DNA from: CAYLPU01 sp964385635
Lineage (GTDB): Bacteria > Chloroflexota > Anaerolineae > B4-G1
Assembly (NCBI GenBank): GCA_964385635.1
Contig: CAYLPU010000070.1
Coordinates: 1-26,862, forward strand
Reading direction: 5' to 3'
DNA length: 26,862 nt
The notes beneath the pieces were generated by a model. It did no database searches, was not told the DNA's origin, and was given only the letters and a program-made list of their open reading frames with translations. This document shows, in pieces, positions 14,329 through 22,160 of this stretch (position 1 is its first letter; each line of letters begins with the position of its first letter). The translations under genes were made by a program, and so were the position numbers.

Positions 14329-16890
14329 CTACAACGCCGCTAATGCCGCTACCACCAGTTGACTGAACTCCGGCCTTTGAATCCGCGCCCAGGCCTGGGG
14401 AAAAGTGTCCAACAGATGTTGAAGTTCGATCTGCCTGGCGGTCAGATAAGCCGCCACACCAGGCGCAATGATGGGCTCTGTCGGCAAGGACTCACTTCTC
14501 CCCTCAGTCTGGGCGTGGCCCCAGGTACCCCAGGTCAAGAAGTCGCGCAACAGGTTGCTGGCCACAACCGCATCCTGGAGGTCCCCCAGGTGGTCTTGCA
14601 AGCCCTTCATCTCCTCAATCGAGGTTTTGGCTTCTGGTCCCAGCACCTCACGGAAAAACTCCAGTGTGTAGCGCAGCCCCTTGGCGGCTATCCGGAGCCG
14701 ATGTAGCCGCCCCAGCGGCACGTCCGGCCCGGTCACCCATTCATCGTAAGCCCGCACGGCCGCCAACCGCTGGTAGACGGCCACCGGCACCACATGTCGC
14801 AACCGGTGGGGCAGTGGCTCACCCTTCTCCGAGATCACTGACAACGCTCCAGCGCCGGACGTTTGTAGAAACTGGCCAAACCGCTCTTTGAACCGGCAGT
14901 AGCGGTCGCTGTCCAGGTAAGCCAACATCCGTTCCCGGGCTCGCTCGCGTTCCGCTTCCCACACCGCTCGCAGCGGGTCCAGGTCACCCTGCCGCGCTGG
15001 TGGTAGCGTGTCCAGGTAGCGTTGGGTCTTTTCCCAGAACACGTCCAGGTCTCGCACAGCGCCCAGCGTGCGGCCGGTGCGCCGCAGACCTTTGACGAAC
15101 GGTTTCATCTGCTCCAGATCCAGGTAGTCGCCAAACACCCGCAAGGCGGCCCGCATGCGCCGGGTGGCCACCCGCATATCGTGTAGTTCTTCGATGTCCT
15201 TGCCCTGGCGAGTGCCTGGCTCGTGGTACACCATGCGCTGAAAGTGGAAGAGGAACGTCTTGCGGGCGGCTTCGGCCATCGAGTCGTCTGCTTCCAGGCC
15301 CGGTTTGGAAGGTAGTGTGGTGGCCACTGGTGCAGGCGGCTCTGCCACCTCCAGGGGCTCCTCCGGCGGCTTGAATCGTAAGTCCGTTTCGAACAGCAGC
15401 CGCCACAGATCGCTCTTCGCCTGTGCCCGCTCGGCATCCACCGCAGCATCAGGGCCTGCCACCTCGATCTCGACGGTTCCCTCCCGCTGTTGAACCTGCC
15501 CCAGACGACTGCCACCGGTCTGGGTGTAATCCAACCCATCTGCCATACGTACCAGGGCAGCCAGGGCCAGTGTTTCAGTCTGCACCGGCGCGGGCAGGTC
15601 GGCGAAGAGGGACTGCTGGGCCAGTTTGTCCAGCCTGTTGGGAGTGATCCGCTTGCGGTGCAGGAAGGTGGTCAGCGCCACCATCCGGCGTTCATCGTCG
15701 TCCAGTTCGGCAGGAGGATGAGCCAGCAGAATATCCCGCCCCGCGATGTGGTGACGGTCAGGGTCGGTCTCCAGACCCACGTTGTGCAACAGGGCAGCCG
15801 TTTCCAGCAGGGGGCGTCGCTCCGGCGACAGGCCGTGGAAGGGGAGCAAATGGTCAAACAAGGCCAGCGCGTGATCGGCCACGGCGCGAGCGTGCACCTG
15901 GTCTACCCCGTAGTGGTCGAACAGGGCGTCCAGCGACCAAGGCTCTGGCGGCTCCTGCGGCTCAGGTGGAGGCTCCGGTTGCAGCGGTGTCCGCGGTATG
16001 GGGGGCTGGGACAGCGGCCTAGCCTGCTCCAGGACGTGGGCAGGAAAAATGTCCAACCGCTTCTTTCGGAACGCGGCCAGCCAATATCTCACCGTCCGCT
16101 CCGCCCGGCCGGCGCGCTTGCCGGCCTCTACCTGCGTCGTCCCCTCGTCCAGCGCCAACAGGGCCCGCGCTTGCCGGCCGTACATGTCGTCCCGCGTACC
16201 GATTTGTTGGCATACGGCGCACTCCTGCGGGGTCAAGAGTGTACTTTCCACAGGCGCTTCCTCCAGAAAGGCCAGCGCTCGCTCAAACTTCGACCGGGGT
16301 TCGGGCTCCAACCCCCACTCGTCCTGCAGGCAGGTCACGATCACCGCCAGGTCGTCCTCGGTGCCCTGCGGGGCCAGTTCCATCTCCAACTCAAAGTAAG
16401 CCTGCTCTCTATCGTCAGCGGCCAGGTACACCTCGTCCAGGCTCAGTTCGGCCACACACCGCTCGCCCTGGCCCACCCGGCGAACGATCCGCGTTTGTTG
16501 CAGGACAAAGAGCACCGTCAGCGGGGCCTCCCCAATCAACTGACGCACCCAGTCGCGCACAGGGCTGGCCGGCCACTCGGGGTGAGCCATGCTGAACCGC
16601 TGCGCCGATGGCTGAGCGGCTGGCAGCGAAACTTCCAGTTCCTCGCGCCGATGGACGCCGTCTTCAGCAATCCCCAGCCCTTTGAGGGTGATCAACACGC
16701 CCTCATCCCGCTCCCGCCAGCGGCAGGCGTAGCCCGCGGCCTGGACCAGCCGACCGACCGTGTCCAGATAGGTGTCCTGCACCTGTTTGACCTGGCCTTC
16801 TGACAGCGAAAAGCCAGCCAGGCAGTCAACCGCCCGCAAGCGCTGGGAGGTTTCCGCATCAGGCACAACGAACTTCGCCTCAATTTCCAT
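14329..16890 (-). CDS. CYTH - HTH - Ppx/GppA C-terminal-like - CHAD multidomain polyphosphate protein
   Basis: I place the start at the ATG at 16890, the last codon before the assembly gap, because CYTH domains begin with exactly this pattern (MEIEAKF, the ExExK signature); 853 residues. Domains: CYTH/triphosphate tunnel (about 1-210, ending RSKFERALAFL); a helix-turn-helix-like segment (about 236-282, GTTQVEAGKRAGRAERTVRYWL); a Pro-rich linker (290-317); an HD-type module like the C-terminal domain of Ppx/GppA exopolyphosphatases (about 322-510; LLHNVGLETDPDRHHIAG, FLHRKRI, VRMADGLD) with Asn where HD enzymes have Asp; a CHAD domain (about 535-850; ELHDMRVATRRMRAALRVF with His570 and basic residues, then RIAAKGLRYTLEFF). 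CHAD domains bind polyphosphate; CYTH proteins often hydrolyse tripolyphosphate. It heads the run to adk and two PPK2s. The ribosome binding site is lost in the gap. Confidence 0.9.
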   Translation of the reverse strand: MEIEAKFVVPDAETSQRLRAVDCLAGFSLSEGQVKQVQDTYLDTVGRLVQAAGYACRWRERDEGVLITLKGLGIAEDGVHRREELEVSLPAAQPSAQRFSMAHPEWPASPVRDWVRQLIGEAPLTVLFVLQQTRIVRRVGQGERCVAELSLDEVYLAADDREQAYFELEMELAPQGTEDDLAVIVTCLQDEWGLEPEPRSKFERALAFLEEAPVESTLLTPQECAVCQQIGTRDDMYGRQARALLALDEGTTQVEAGKRAGRAERTVRYWLAAFRKKRLDIFPAHVLEQARPLSQPPIPRTPLQPEPPPEPQEPPEPWSLDALFDHYGVDQVHARAVADHALALFDHLLPFHGLSPERRPLLETAALLHNVGLETDPDRHHIAGRDILLAHPPAELDDDERRMVALTTFLHRKRITPNRLDKLAQQSLFADLPAPVQTETLALAALVRMADGLDYTQTGGSRLGQVQQREGTVEIEVAGPDAAVDAERAQAKSDLWRLLFETDLRFKPPEEPLEVAEPPAPVATTLPSKPGLEADDSMAEAARKTFLFHFQRMVYHEPGTRQGKDIEELHDMRVATRRMRAALRVFGDYLDLEQMKPFVKGLRRTGRTLGAVRDLDVFWEKTQRYLDTLPPARQGDLDPLRAVWEAERERARERMLAYLDSDRYCRFKERFGQFLQTSGAGALSVISEKGEPLPHRLRHVVPVAVYQRLAAVRAYDEWVTGPDVPLGRLHRLRIAAKGLRYTLEFFREVLGPEAKTSIEEMKGLQDHLGDLQDAVVASNLLRDFLTWGTWGHAQTEGRSESLPTEPIIAPGVAAYLTARQIELQHLLDTFPQAWARIQRPEFSQLVVAALAAL

Positions 16891-16891
16891 A

Positions 16892-16991
16892 NNNNNNNNN
16901 NNNNNNNNNNNNNNNNNNNNNNNNNNNNNNNNNNNNNNNNNNNNNNNNNNNNNNNNNNNNNNNNNNNNNNNNNNNNNNNNNNNNNNNNNNN
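16892..16991. other. Assembly gap (100 N)
   Basis: A run of 100 undetermined bases, the conventional placeholder for a scaffold gap of unknown length. It removes the leader and ribosome binding site of the CYTH/CHAD gene, and conceivably an N-terminal extension or a small gene. Confidence 0.98.
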
Positions 16992-17039
16992 GCACGGATA
17001 CATGTGAACCGTACCCGCCAGGCAGAGGGGCTGGGTCAT

Positions 17040-17068
17040 ATTATGCCATCAATGGGCCAATTTGTCCA
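17040..17068 (-). promoter_or_regulatory. Putative promoter of the CYTH/CHAD-adk-PPK2 operon
   Basis: On the minus strand, TGGACA (17068-17063), a 17-nt spacer and CATAAT (17045-17040), each one mismatch from consensus. Transcription would start near 17033 and run through the gap into the CYTH/CHAD gene. Confidence 0.6.
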
Positions 17069-17090
17069 GCGGCAGCAGACCAAAGGGCTC

Positions 17091-17137
17091 GGTCGGGAGA
17101 CCTTCGCCCATCCTTGGTCGGGAAACCCTCGCCCATC
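17091..17137. repeat. Two-copy 25-bp tandem repeat between divergent promoters
   Basis: GGTCGGGAGACCTTCGCCCA (17091-17110, continuing TC) and GGTCGGGAAACCCTCGCCCA (17116-17135, continuing TC) match at 20 of 22 positions with a period of 25 bp. It lies between the minus promoter (17040-17068) and the plus promoter (17179-17207). The GGTCGGGAGACC core resembles the inverted repeat at 11514-11562. The remainder of 16992-17343 shows no coding sequence. Confidence 0.7.
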
Positions 17138-17178
17138 AACCTGGGTAGTTACTCATCCTTAAATTCTCCGCCGCGGTC

Positions 17179-17207
17179 TTGACACCCGCAACATTCTGGG
17201 TTAAACT
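17179..17207 (+). promoter_or_regulatory. Putative sigma-70 promoter of the six-gene membrane/protease/PLD operon
   Basis: A consensus TTGACA (17179-17184), a 17-nt spacer and TAAACT (17202-17207). The predicted leader to the ATG at 17344 is about 130 nt. Confidence 0.6.
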
Positions 17208-17343
17208 GAGATATGGTACAGAGCGTGTGTGACGCAAGACATATTGGGACGAGTTGTCTTCAGCGAGCGAGCCCCACCCCGGACTTCCCGATCAACTACA
17301 ACGAACCTCCCCAGTTTGTGTTACTATCTATGAGGAGAGAACG

Positions 17344-20300
17344 ATGAGTAGAAGGGGCATGCTGGCATGCGCTGCAAGTGGCCTGGCCATCGCGGGGTTG
17401 TGGCTTCTCACCAGCGGGATTGCACGAGCAACCGCCCCACCTCTTGCCCTCCGCCCCGCAAATAACCTTCTGATCCCGCCGGGTGCGGTCCTGACATCCA
17501 CGGCAAGTATAACGCCCACGACAGGCATAACACCCACAGTAAACGTAACACCCACGGCCGGTCTTACACACACGCTGCGACTCGTCGGACCCGACGGCGA
17601 GGCACTGTCCTCGCCGCTAGTCCACTATGCGCTGATGTCGGACCAGAGATGGCAATACCTCCTGTACGTGCACAACCCGCTGACCTCACCGGTCACCATC
17701 GTGGCCGAGCTCCTGAATGTTACTGCAGACACCGGAGGACCAGCACCGGCCACGTTGGGCCTTTCGCCAGGAAGCCAACCCGCGGCGGGGGACGAGACAG
17801 AGACGTTCTCACTTTCTCTCGTTGAAGGATGGCTGCCGGAAGGGACATATACTGGCACGTTGAGCTTTTCCGTTACGGACGTGGACGTAGAGCCAGTAAC
17901 TGAGCAGTTTGTGCTGCTGGTATCTCCCTGGCCCGCCGAACTAGAGTGGGCGCAGGATGAATTCATCTACGAAGTTGACGCAGAGCACACCGAGGGTGTA
18001 GTCTGGGCTGTGGCCCGTCGTGAAGATGCTACAGACATCCAGGTAGAGTTGACCACGCTGAGAGCGGGGGACGGTGTGACGAAAACCTTCCGTACTGTGG
18101 ATTTCCTCAGCATACAATCGCCAGACACTCTGAAGCAAGGCGATGTGACCCCACTGGCGCTCAACTTCACCTTCGCCGCCACGCAACTGCCAGCGCCGGG
18201 GGCTTATAAGGGCACGCTCCGATTGCGCGCGTCGAACGCTGTGCCCATCACAGCGCCCTTCACGCTGGTCATACCGGACCGCGCCCCGGTATCTCCCTGG
18301 CCCGCCGAACTGGAATGGGCACAGGATGAGTTCGTCTACGAAGTTGACGCAGAGCACACCGAGGGTACAGTCTGGGCTGTGGCCCGTCGTGAAGATGCTA
18401 CGGACATCCAGGTAGAGTTGATCACACTGAGAGCGGAGGACGGTGTAACGGGAACCTTCCGTACTGTGGATTTCCTCAGCATACAATCGCCAGACACTCT
18501 GGAGCAAGATAGGGTGGTTTCGTTGACGCTCAACTTCACCTTCGCCGCCACGCAACTGCCAGCGCCGGGGACTTACAAGGGCGTGCTCCGATTGCGCGCG
18601 TCGAACGCTGCGCCTATCACAGCGCCCCTCACGCTGGTCATACCGGAGGATCGCGCCCGTGGGGCCTATCGACTTGAGGTCGCCGAGTTGGGAAGGACGC
18701 CCAGTATTTCGCCCTCTATCGAAAACTCGCTGACGTTTAGTACGGCGCTGCAATTCAGCGGCGTGCGCTGGTTACCTGGCTCGACCAGCGTGGTAGGGAA
18801 CTGGTGGCCAATAATGGTTGGTGCGCTGCTTCTCGGCGTCGGACTGGCCGCGCTGGTGGGATACACGGCCTGGGCTCTCGTGGGACACAAGTCGGCTAAG
18901 GACGAGTCACGGCTGCCTGCGCAGTGGCAATGGCTGACGTGGGCGGTGAAATGGGCAGCACAGAAACTGTTCGGGAACGAATTCGAATTGACTGGACGCA
19001 GGTTGGATATCGCTGGCTTGATAGTGACCGTTGGCCTGGCTGGACCGTTCGCCATATTAGTGCTGGCCATCCTATTCAGCCTGACCCAGGCTCAGCAGGT
19101 TGGAGAGCGTACCCTGATCATCTGGGAAGCCGAAGGGCGCGGACCGGTGCGGGACATCACCGTGGTAGGTGGAGAGGTTACCAGCGAGGTCGGCGATACG
19201 GGAAAGATAAACATTGGTCAGTACGAGGGAGTGATCACGGCGGGACACGTACTGACTGTGCCGGTCACTGGCATCCAGCATCTCTCGCAGCCGGGCGTCT
19301 ACCAGGGGCGCGTCCTGATCCAGTCGCCAGACATCGCGGACGGCGTGTTGGAGGTGCCCATCCAGGTCACCGTGCACGACTTCATCCTCTGGCCAGTCCT
19401 GGTGATTATGTTGGGCGTGATTTTAGGCGGTTATGTAAAGTACCAGCAGGAAATCGCCAGCCAGCGACTGGAGAAGCAAAGAGACATCGAGATAGTATGG
19501 CAAGAATGGGATGATTACATGTTCCGTGACCGCTACCTGTACCTCAAGCGAGACGGCGGGGTGGTCTCGATCAATCCAATATACGCAGACGTGCGGTACG
19601 AACTGGATGGCGCGCTTAAGTTGCTTGATGAGGCACCCGAGTGGGGAGCCGCGGATGCGGACCTCACTGTGAAGAGAGTCAGAGAACGGCTGACAAAGTA
19701 CCAACGCCTGAGCGAGGCGGTCGCTTCCTGGCGTGATGTACTGCTGGCCGAGGCAAGTGAGGCCGGAACAGAACTTCTTGAGAGCATCGGGGGCAAATGG
19801 ATTGAGGGTGCTGAGCGCACGCTACGTGAGGGGGATCTGCAAGGCGCTACCATTCTCGTAGGTAAGTTGATCAGAGACGTGCTGCCCGGTGGCATTCTCG
19901 GGCTTCGTAAGCAGGTTGACGAGGTAAGTACTGACGAGCAGGACGCGGAGAAGAAGAAGGCCATTGAAGAGAAAAAGAAGACCATCCAAGCGCTGCTGAA
20001 TGAGACTGATGATCTATGCAAAAAAGGCATCTACGGCGAGGCATGGTTGAAGTTCAAGGAAGCGGAGTATCAGCTTCGGGCAGTGGGGAAAATGGTACCA
20101 CCCTTCGTAAAACTGTGGGAACTGTCGAAGCCAGAGCCGGCGCCAAGAGAGGAAGCACTGGCACTGCGTGGGGAGCATTATGAGATTCAGCCGGTCGTCG
20201 CGAGTGACCAATACCTCACTGGAGACACTGTCCAGCTCGAAGTTGTACTACTAGACGAGAGTGGTGAGAGGAAGGATCTGCCCGAGGGGGTAACGTGTAA

Positions 20301-21075
20301 ATGGAGAGCGACCCGCCCTGATGATTCTAAGGCTAACGATGTAAAGTTCAAGCCAGAAGATGGAATCAGTACGAAAGCCACGTTCTATGCAGAGGGGCGC
20401 CGGACAGTGCAGGCAACGATTCTTAAGGATGTGGAGGAACCCAGCGAACCTGGGCCCCCGCCGCTCCCCTTCGAGATCAAGCCATCCTTCTTCAAGATCC
20501 GGCTACCCCTCCCGAACGTCCGATACCATGCCGAAGAGACCATCCCGCTTGAACTTGTACGCGAGGACGAGAGCGGCAAGATGGAGATGTTACCTGCGGA
20601 AGTGGAGTGCAGTTGGAGCGCGACCCTTCTATCAAATGCCGCCGCCACTTATCACTTCAGCAAGGAGGGAACCCACACGACAGTTATGTTCCACGAGGCG
20701 GGGGCTTGGACAGTGAAGGCAGTAGTCAAGAAACACGAAGTAGATCTCGGCAGTCCTGAACACTTGTTTCCCATCAAGCCCTCTGCCATAGTGATGATCT
20801 ACCAGGATAAGCGACGCCATACCTTCAATCGCCGGCTGGCAGCCCTACTGCTGGCTCTGGTTGGCGGGATGGCGGCCAAGCGAGTCTTCGGTCTCACTTT
20901 TGGCTCGTTCGAAGAGTATCTGGGCGTCTTCGGTTGGGGTGTGGGCGTGAGCCTCGGCATCGACCCGGTGGCCAATGCATCGCAAAAACTCTCGGGGCTG
21001 GTGCAAGGAGCGTTCTCCAGGTTAGAGGGGAATGGCCAGGGCCAGGCTGAGGAACCTGAGAATCCGGATAAGTAG
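17344..21075 (+). CDS. Large multi-Ig membrane protein with internal tandem duplication
   Basis: The start is the ATG at 17344 after GAGGAG (17332-17337), which gives a proper signal peptide (residues 1-31, cleavage near IARA/TA); the frame is open further upstream without such a site. Product 1243 residues. Order: signal; Thr/Pro-rich stretch; a beta-sandwich domain (about 75-192); two nearly identical 123-residue domains (193-315, 316-438; WPAELEWAQDEF...YEVDAEHTEG); TM about 487-510 and 559-580; another domain ending in the same PGVYQGRVLI strand pattern; TM 680-699; a long, partly coiled region (700-900); two further Ig-like domains (about 930-1140); and hydrophobic segments 1163-1186 and 1192-1207. 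It looks like a membrane scaffold with beta domains on one side and coiled-coil/Ig domains on the other. No enzyme motif is seen. It is the first gene of a run of six; its function is unknown. Confidence 0.85.
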   Translation: MSRRGMLACAASGLAIAGLWLLTSGIARATAPPLALRPANNLLIPPGAVLTSTASITPTTGITPTVNVTPTAGLTHTLRLVGPDGEALSSPLVHYALMSDQRWQYLLYVHNPLTSPVTIVAELLNVTADTGGPAPATLGLSPGSQPAAGDETETFSLSLVEGWLPEGTYTGTLSFSVTDVDVEPVTEQFVLLVSPWPAELEWAQDEFIYEVDAEHTEGVVWAVARREDATDIQVELTTLRAGDGVTKTFRTVDFLSIQSPDTLKQGDVTPLALNFTFAATQLPAPGAYKGTLRLRASNAVPITAPFTLVIPDRAPVSPWPAELEWAQDEFVYEVDAEHTEGTVWAVARREDATDIQVELITLRAEDGVTGTFRTVDFLSIQSPDTLEQDRVVSLTLNFTFAATQLPAPGTYKGVLRLRASNAAPITAPLTLVIPEDRARGAYRLEVAELGRTPSISPSIENSLTFSTALQFSGVRWLPGSTSVVGNWWPIMVGALLLGVGLAALVGYTAWALVGHKSAKDESRLPAQWQWLTWAVKWAAQKLFGNEFELTGRRLDIAGLIVTVGLAGPFAILVLAILFSLTQAQQVGERTLIIWEAEGRGPVRDITVVGGEVTSEVGDTGKINIGQYEGVITAGHVLTVPVTGIQHLSQPGVYQGRVLIQSPDIADGVLEVPIQVTVHDFILWPVLVIMLGVILGGYVKYQQEIASQRLEKQRDIEIVWQEWDDYMFRDRYLYLKRDGGVVSINPIYADVRYELDGALKLLDEAPEWGAADADLTVKRVRERLTKYQRLSEAVASWRDVLLAEASEAGTELLESIGGKWIEGAERTLREGDLQGATILVGKLIRDVLPGGILGLRKQVDEVSTDEQDAEKKKAIEEKKKTIQALLNETDDLCKKGIYGEAWLKFKEAEYQLRAVGKMVPPFVKLWELSKPEPAPREEALALRGEHYEIQPVVASDQYLTGDTVQLEVVLLDESGERKDLPEGVTCKWRATRPDDSKANDVKFKPEDGISTKATFYAEGRRTVQATILKDVEEPSEPGPPPLPFEIKPSFFKIRLPLPNVRYHAEETIPLELVREDESGKMEMLPAEVECSWSATLLSNAAATYHFSKEGTHTTVMFHEAGAWTVKAVVKKHEVDLGSPEHLFPIKPSAIVMIYQDKRRHTFNRRLAALLLALVGGMAAKRVFGLTFGSFEEYLGVFGWGVGVSLGIDPVANASQKLSGLVQGAFSRLEGNGQGQAEEPENPDK
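17920..18657 (+). repeat. 369-bp in-frame tandem duplication within the Ig membrane protein gene
   Basis: Copy 1 (17920-18288) and copy 2 (18289-about 18657) start with the same GTATCTCCCTGGCCCGCCGA and remain roughly 90% identical by eye to a shared ATACCGGA end. Each encodes one 123-residue domain. Long runs of silent identity point to a recent duplication or ongoing gene conversion. Confidence 0.9.
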
Positions 21076-21114
21076 TGTGTTCTGAAACACCTTCAACTAC
21101 CTGGAGAGGTCGCC

Positions 21115-22083
21115 ATGCTGATAGTGACCGTAGATCACGAAAGCGTGCACATCGGAGAGCGGTTCTCCGTCTCGTTTCAACGCACATTGCGCATCCCTGA
21201 CGATGGGAGGATCTACCCGCTTCCTCCAGGATTGGAAACGTTCCCGGTTCACCGTGTGGAAGACTACTCAGATCGTATCCCGGTTGCGTGGAAGGAGCAC
21301 AGCGGCGTGTTCATCCCTATGTATCAGCGGGAGGCATTGTGGCTTGCTTTCAACGCGGCGTACTGGAAGCCTAACGCGGTTAAGATTGGGATCGGCAGGA
21401 TCAACGCGGTTTCGGGCAGGGCTTGGGACGACGAACTGAACGACGACCCACAGGACTACATCGTCTGCCCAGACCAGCCATGGCTCGATGGCATTAATGC
21501 GGGTGATGGCTTCATTCGCCAGTTTGTAGCCATGCCCCTGGGGATGGGATACACAGTGGAAAGCCAGTTGACCGGGAGGGAGGAGTCCGGCGGGATTCAG
21601 ATTCTGGTCTACGAGCCTAAGCCGGGCAAGTTTCCCGATCGGCCTCCACCAGAGCCTGACTGGGAGACGGAAGCGTTGTTTGTAGAGGAAGCGGTGCCAA
21701 AAGCAGAGATGGGACTCGGAGCCGGCGGGAAGATGAAGCAGAAGATCTATCCCGACCCATACGGCATCGACACCTGGGACCCTGAGAACTACGGCGCTGT
21801 GTTCGTCCACATCGTGAACAGCGAGCAGTACAGGGATCTGACCGGCCTTGAAGCACCGCCGACGCCCGTCAGTGCCCAGACCTACACAATGTATGGACTG
21901 CCCTGGTTTGATCTCTATGACGAAGGAGAGAGGGACGTCGCCGCGAGTGAGAAACTTGTCAAAGTCAAGACGATCAGAGAAAAGGACGCCGAGAAGGGAG
22001 GTGATTCTACCGCAGTGGATATATCGATTGATGTGGACGAATCTCAGGTCAGAAAACTGCACCCCAAGCGCGCCAGGAAGTAA
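21115..22083 (+). CDS. Uncharacterised 322-aa protein (operon gene 2)
   Basis: No named domain is recognised. The ATG at 21115 follows GGAGAGG and lies 39 bp after the membrane protein gene. The protein is soluble with no signal peptide. Strong family-like signatures are FQRTLRIPDDGRIYPLPPG (21-39), FIPMYQREALWL (66-77), VKIGIGRINAVSG (89-101), DPQDYIVCPDQPWLDGI (111-127) and FVAMPLGMGYTVESQLTG (137-154), then a Pro-rich linker and a less ordered acidic/basic C-terminus (about 270-322). From memory, similar uncharacterised proteins occur in actinomycetes and cyanobacteria; this is not checked. The conserved aromatic and acidic positions suggest a ligand-binding or enzymatic fold. As the most distinctive member of the operon it is the best search handle for related loci. 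Confidence 0.8.
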   Translation: MLIVTVDHESVHIGERFSVSFQRTLRIPDDGRIYPLPPGLETFPVHRVEDYSDRIPVAWKEHSGVFIPMYQREALWLAFNAAYWKPNAVKIGIGRINAVSGRAWDDELNDDPQDYIVCPDQPWLDGINAGDGFIRQFVAMPLGMGYTVESQLTGREESGGIQILVYEPKPGKFPDRPPPEPDWETEALFVEEAVPKAEMGLGAGGKMKQKIYPDPYGIDTWDPENYGAVFVHIVNSEQYRDLTGLEAPPTPVSAQTYTMYGLPWFDLYDEGERDVAASEKLVKVKTIREKDAEKGGDSTAVDISIDVDESQVRKLHPKRARK

Positions 22084-22160
22084 GTAGCCCGCCTCACTGC
22101 CCACGCTGCTATCTCGGGACTACCTGGCGAGAACACGTATCCGAGTTAAGGAGGAAAATC

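Noticed and set aside
13255..14343. 362-codon plus-strand open frame opposite adk and PPK2
   Set aside because: It spans two clear genes and their intergenic repeats on the other strand and shows no family signature.
15490..16803. 437-codon plus-strand open frame opposite the CYTH/CHAD gene
   Set aside because: Gln/Arg/Pro-rich composition with no domain pattern, while the minus strand carries CYTH and HD motifs at the same place.
16891..16995. CYTH/CHAD reading frame extended through the N run
   Set aside because: The bases are unknown and the ATG at 16890 gives the canonical CYTH start MEIEAKF.
17254..17343. Upstream start for the 1243-aa membrane protein
   Set aside because: A TTG start with no ribosome binding site would put 30 non-hydrophobic residues before a good signal peptide; the ATG at 17344 has GAGGAG.
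17941..18753. Minus-strand open frame with repeated sequence opposite the Ig membrane protein
   Set aside because: Its repeats are only the mirror of the 369-bp duplication in the plus-strand gene.
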